NCBI GenBank assembly: GCA_018660505.1
Contig: JABJKE010000007.1
Location: forward strand, 1 to 49,910
Direction: 5' to 3'
DNA: 49,910 nucleotides
Source of the DNA: Rhodobiaceae bacterium
GTDB lineage: Bacteria > Pseudomonadota > Alphaproteobacteria > RS24
Part shown: in pieces, positions 48,023 to 49,910 of the stretch
How positions within the stretch are numbered: the first letter of the stretch is position 1
Layout: every line of letters starts with the position of its first letter
Notes under the pieces: generated by a model
Told to the model about the DNA's origin: nothing
The model's input: only the letters and a program-made list of their open reading frames with translations
Databases searched by the model: none
Translations under genes and position numbers: made by a program

Positions 48023-48655
48023 ATGACGCGCATTTATATGATCCGCCACGGCAAGGCGGCCGCCGGCTGGGATGGCGATGCCGACCCGGGGCTGAACGAG
48101 CTGGGCCGCAGCCAAAGCGCGGCGGTGGCCGAGGCGGTGCAAGCCTTGGTGCCTTCGCCCGCGCCGCTTTACACCAGCCCGTTGAAGCGGTGCCAAGAAA
48201 CCGCCCTACCGCTGGCGCAAGCTTGGGGTGCCACGCCGAAGATTGAGCTGGGGGTTTCGGAAATTCCGCCGCCGATTGAAGATTTAACGCAGCGCACCGA
48301 GTGGTTGCGCCGCGTGATGGCGGGCACCTGGCAGGGGCTGTATGACGACCCGGTGAGTGTGGCCAGTGGGCTGGATTTCAAAGCGTGGTTCGAGGCCGTG
48401 CCGCGCGCGCTCAACGCGCTTCATGCGGGCGGGCAAGGCGGCCATGTGGTTGTGTTCTCGCATTTCATTGCGCTGAACGTGGCCTATTGCGCCGCCACCG
48501 CCGAGCCCGCCGATTGGGCGGCGCAAGATGTCCTTTCGTTCGCGCCGCAAAATTGTTCGTTGAATATTTTCGAAACCGACGGCCAAACCCTGACGCTTAT
48601 CGAGCAGGGCGAAGAAACCGACGATATGAAGATACAGTTGGGAAGTAAAAAATAA
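48023..48655 (+). CDS. Histidine phosphatase family protein
   Basis: A 210-residue phosphoglycerate-mutase-like phosphatase. The phosphohistidine motif is RHG with H9 (MTRIYMIRHGKAAAG), followed by GLNELGRSQS, the YTSPLKRCQETA motif, and the second histidine in VVFSHFIALNVAYC. The substrate is unknown. AAGGAG lies just before the ATG and the gene starts 9 bases after the thiolase-like gene, so the two are probably co-transcribed. Confidence 0.88.
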   Translation: MTRIYMIRHGKAAAGWDGDADPGLNELGRSQSAAVAEAVQALVPSPAPLYTSPLKRCQETALPLAQAWGATPKIELGVSEIPPPIEDLTQRTEWLRRVMAGTWQGLYDDPVSVASGLDFKAWFEAVPRALNALHAGGQGGHVVVFSHFIALNVAYCAATAEPADWAAQDVLSFAPQNCSLNIFETDGQTLTLIEQGEETDDMKIQLGSKK

Positions 48656-48676
48656 CAATAAACGGAGCCCGAAGCC

Positions 48677-49153
48677 ATGCAGGATTTGCGGTTTATCGAA
48701 GGCAATTTGACGGATGAAAACGTGGTGGCGCTATTACAGGCGCATCTTCGCGGCATGGCGGAAATTACCCCGCCTGAGTTTATCTTCGCGCTGTCCATAG
48801 ACGATTTGAAAGCCGCCGATGTGCGTTTTTGGAGCGCGTGGCACGGGGCGCATCTGGTGGGCTGTGGCGCTTTGCGGCGCATGGCGGGGGCGAGCGGCGA
48901 GATTAAATCGATGCGCACGGCCACGCCCTATTTGCGGCGCGGCGTGGGGCAGGCGATGTTGCAGTATATTTTAGCGGCGGCAATGGCCGAAGGGCTGAGC
49001 CAAGTCTACCTTGAAACGGGTTCGCAAGCGGGGTTTGGTGCGGCGCGCCAGCTTTATGAGGCGAACGGGTTTGTCTATTGCGGGGCGTTTGGTGACTATG
49101 AAGCCAACCCGACCAGCGTGTTTATGGTGAAAGATTTAGGGCCGCAGGCTTAA
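48677..49153 (+). CDS. GNAT family N-acetyltransferase
   Basis: A 158-residue acetyl-CoA-dependent acetyltransferase. The acetyl-CoA pyrophosphate loop is RRGVGQAML (Q/R-x-x-G-x-G/A form) and the C-terminal AARQLYEANGFVYCGAFGDY is typical of the fold. Sequence around SMRTATPYLRRGVGQ resembles small-molecule/PhnO-like members. Substrate unknown. CGGAG precedes the ATG. It continues the plus-strand run after the histidine phosphatase. Its stop interlocks with the DUF1330 stop in TTAA. Confidence 0.87.
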   Translation: MQDLRFIEGNLTDENVVALLQAHLRGMAEITPPEFIFALSIDDLKAADVRFWSAWHGAHLVGCGALRRMAGASGEIKSMRTATPYLRRGVGQAMLQYILAAAMAEGLSQVYLETGSQAGFGAARQLYEANGFVYCGAFGDYEANPTSVFMVKDLGPQA

Positions 49154-49458
49154 TCTGTTTCGGTTAGGCCGTCGGTTTTTTTCACCAGAATGGCGTTGCC
49201 GACGCTGGCTTCTAGGCGGTGTTTGGCGATTTCTTGATATTCGGGCGAGGTCATCCAGGCCATGGCTTGTTCTTGCGAGGGAAACTCCATCAGCACGGAG
49301 CGGGTGGCGTCAAACGCGCCTTGCAAGACGGTGGGTTCCTCATCGACGCTCAACAAAGTGCCGCCGAAGGGCTGGAACACGTCCATAAAGTTTTCTTCAT
49401 AGCGGTCATATCCGGCGCGGTCGTGAATTTTAAACTGAGCGATAATGTAAACGGTCAT
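49150..49458 (-). CDS. DUF1330 domain-containing protein
   Basis: A 102-residue protein of the dimeric alpha-beta barrel type. It opens MTVYIIAQFKIHDRAGYDRYEE and carries the DATRSVLMEFPSQEQAMAWMTSPEYQEI block typical of DUF1330. Function is unknown for the family; many members are cytosolic dimers. GGGAG precedes the ATG. Confidence 0.9.
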   Translation of the reverse strand: MTVYIIAQFKIHDRAGYDRYEENFMDVFQPFGGTLLSVDEEPTVLQGAFDATRSVLMEFPSQEQAMAWMTSPEYQEIAKHRLEASVGNAILVKKTDGLTETD

Positions 49459-49588
49459 GCGTGTCTCCCTTTGAGGAGAGAGGTAAGGCGTTGGGGGGTG
49501 GGGTCAAGGGGAGGGGGATGGGTTGAAAATAATTAAGAAAGCCTGTTAGCTTAAAATATCAAAAACAAAAGCAATAAACAGGTGATAT

Positions 49589-49910
49589 ATGGCTGGACGC
49601 GAAATGAAAGGCGGGGTTCTCTCGAAAGAAGAAAAAGAGTTGGTGAAAGGCTTGTTAAAAAGAAAGTGTCGCAATCAAGATATTCAATACCTTGTGAATA
49701 TTGGGAGGCGGACTACTATTAATTCGGCGAGGATAACGGAAGTAAAAAGAAGCAAAATTGCCCCAGCCGATGACGCGGCACTCGGCCGAAGATGCGCTTC
49801 CACGACCTACGCCATGAAGCCATTGGCCCTTCCAAGCCACGCCGATAGGTCTTGGGCCGATCTTGAAGGAAACGTCAGTGACTTCACAAACTACAGCACA
49901 CTGGATAATA
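49589..49910 (+). CDS. Hypothetical protein, N-terminal part, running off the window; possibly disrupted
   Basis: From ATG 49589 (CAGGTGA close upstream) a frame stays open to the window end, 107 codons. The first 56 residues, MAGREMKGGVLSKEEKELV then RNQDIQYLVNIGRR and TTINSARITEVKRS, are charged and helical, compatible with a DNA-binding N-terminus of an accessory gene; I do not recognise the full family. The DNA is AT-rich to about 49755 and then becomes GC-rich. From 49774 another frame encodes a tyrosine recombinase motif, so the later codons of this frame are probably not real protein. Confidence 0.4.
   Translation, partial: MAGREMKGGVLSKEEKELVKGLLKRKCRNQDIQYLVNIGRRTTINSARITEVKRSKIAPADDAALGRRCASTTYAMKPLALPSHADRSWADLEGNVSDFTNYSTLDN
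49774..49848 (+). pseudogene. Tyrosine recombinase (integrase) C-terminal fragment
   Basis: In a frame bounded by TGA at 49771-49773 and TAG at 49846-49848 the peptide contains MRFHDLRHEAIGPSK. H-x-L-R-H-E-A is the box II catalytic motif (H...R) of phage-type tyrosine recombinases, almost always seen as RFHDLRHEA. No upstream or downstream integrase sequence is visible in the same frame, so this is a remnant and not a gene. It suggests past integration at or just beyond the right edge. Confidence 0.6.

Overview
The window reads as a stretch of alphaproteobacterial chromosome. Supporting signs are the gene order rne / amidase / mrcA / prfB, the iscR-desulfurase-sufBCD-sufS-sufT-sufA island with two cysteine desulfurases, a glnB-glnA operon with a sigma-54 promoter, an alphaproteobacterial-type ParE, and methylmalonyl-CoA mutase next to several acyl-CoA dehydrogenases. 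Coding density is very high, and several convergent neighbours overlap by only 4 bases. No genus can be named from the sequence alone; a heterotrophic, aerobic, fatty-acid-degrading alphaproteobacterium is the safe reading.

Layout. 1-7.9 kb: the 5' end of rne (minus) and its long leader, then amidase, PBP1A and prfB (plus; prfB carries a programmed +1 frameshift), facing a bactofilin/M23 peptidase/peroxiredoxin group (minus). 8-14.6 kb: a giant AsmA-like envelope protein, tyrS, anmK and an alpha/beta hydrolase. 14.6-22.9 kb: the Suf iron-sulfur cluster operon under an IscR-type promoter/operator, followed by tesB. 22.9-29.1 kb (minus): both methylmalonyl-CoA mutase subunits, lptG and lptF. 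29.2-35.2 kb: three acyl-CoA dehydrogenases, a thiolase and an uncharacterised protein with the ligand pattern of a 2-oxoglutarate/Fe(II) oxygenase. 35.2-39.1 kb (minus): a DEAD-box helicase with a hairpin-rich leader, and parE. 39.1-42 kb: an Old Yellow Enzyme homologue, a lipoprotein metallo-beta-lactamase-fold hydrolase and an orphan membrane protein. 42-44 kb: glnBA. 44.2-49.9 kb is more accessory: a Sel1-repeat protein, an AT-rich AbiJ/HEPN-like candidate defence gene, a thiolase-like protein, a histidine phosphatase, a GNAT acetyltransferase, a DUF1330 protein, and at the right edge an AT-rich ORF running into a fragment of a tyrosine recombinase.

How the genes fit together. Envelope functions recur: peptidoglycan synthesis and turnover (amidase, PBP1A, M23 peptidase, bactofilin, anmK), LPS export (LptFG) and an AsmA-like protein. 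Acyl-CoA metabolism is the second theme: mutase, thioesterase, dehydrogenases and thiolases. The first two dehydrogenases look like the catalytic and non-catalytic subunits of a heteromeric enzyme. Most of the window is housekeeping. The least explained items are the oxygenase-like protein, the AbiJ-like gene, the orphan membrane protein and the mosaic right edge.
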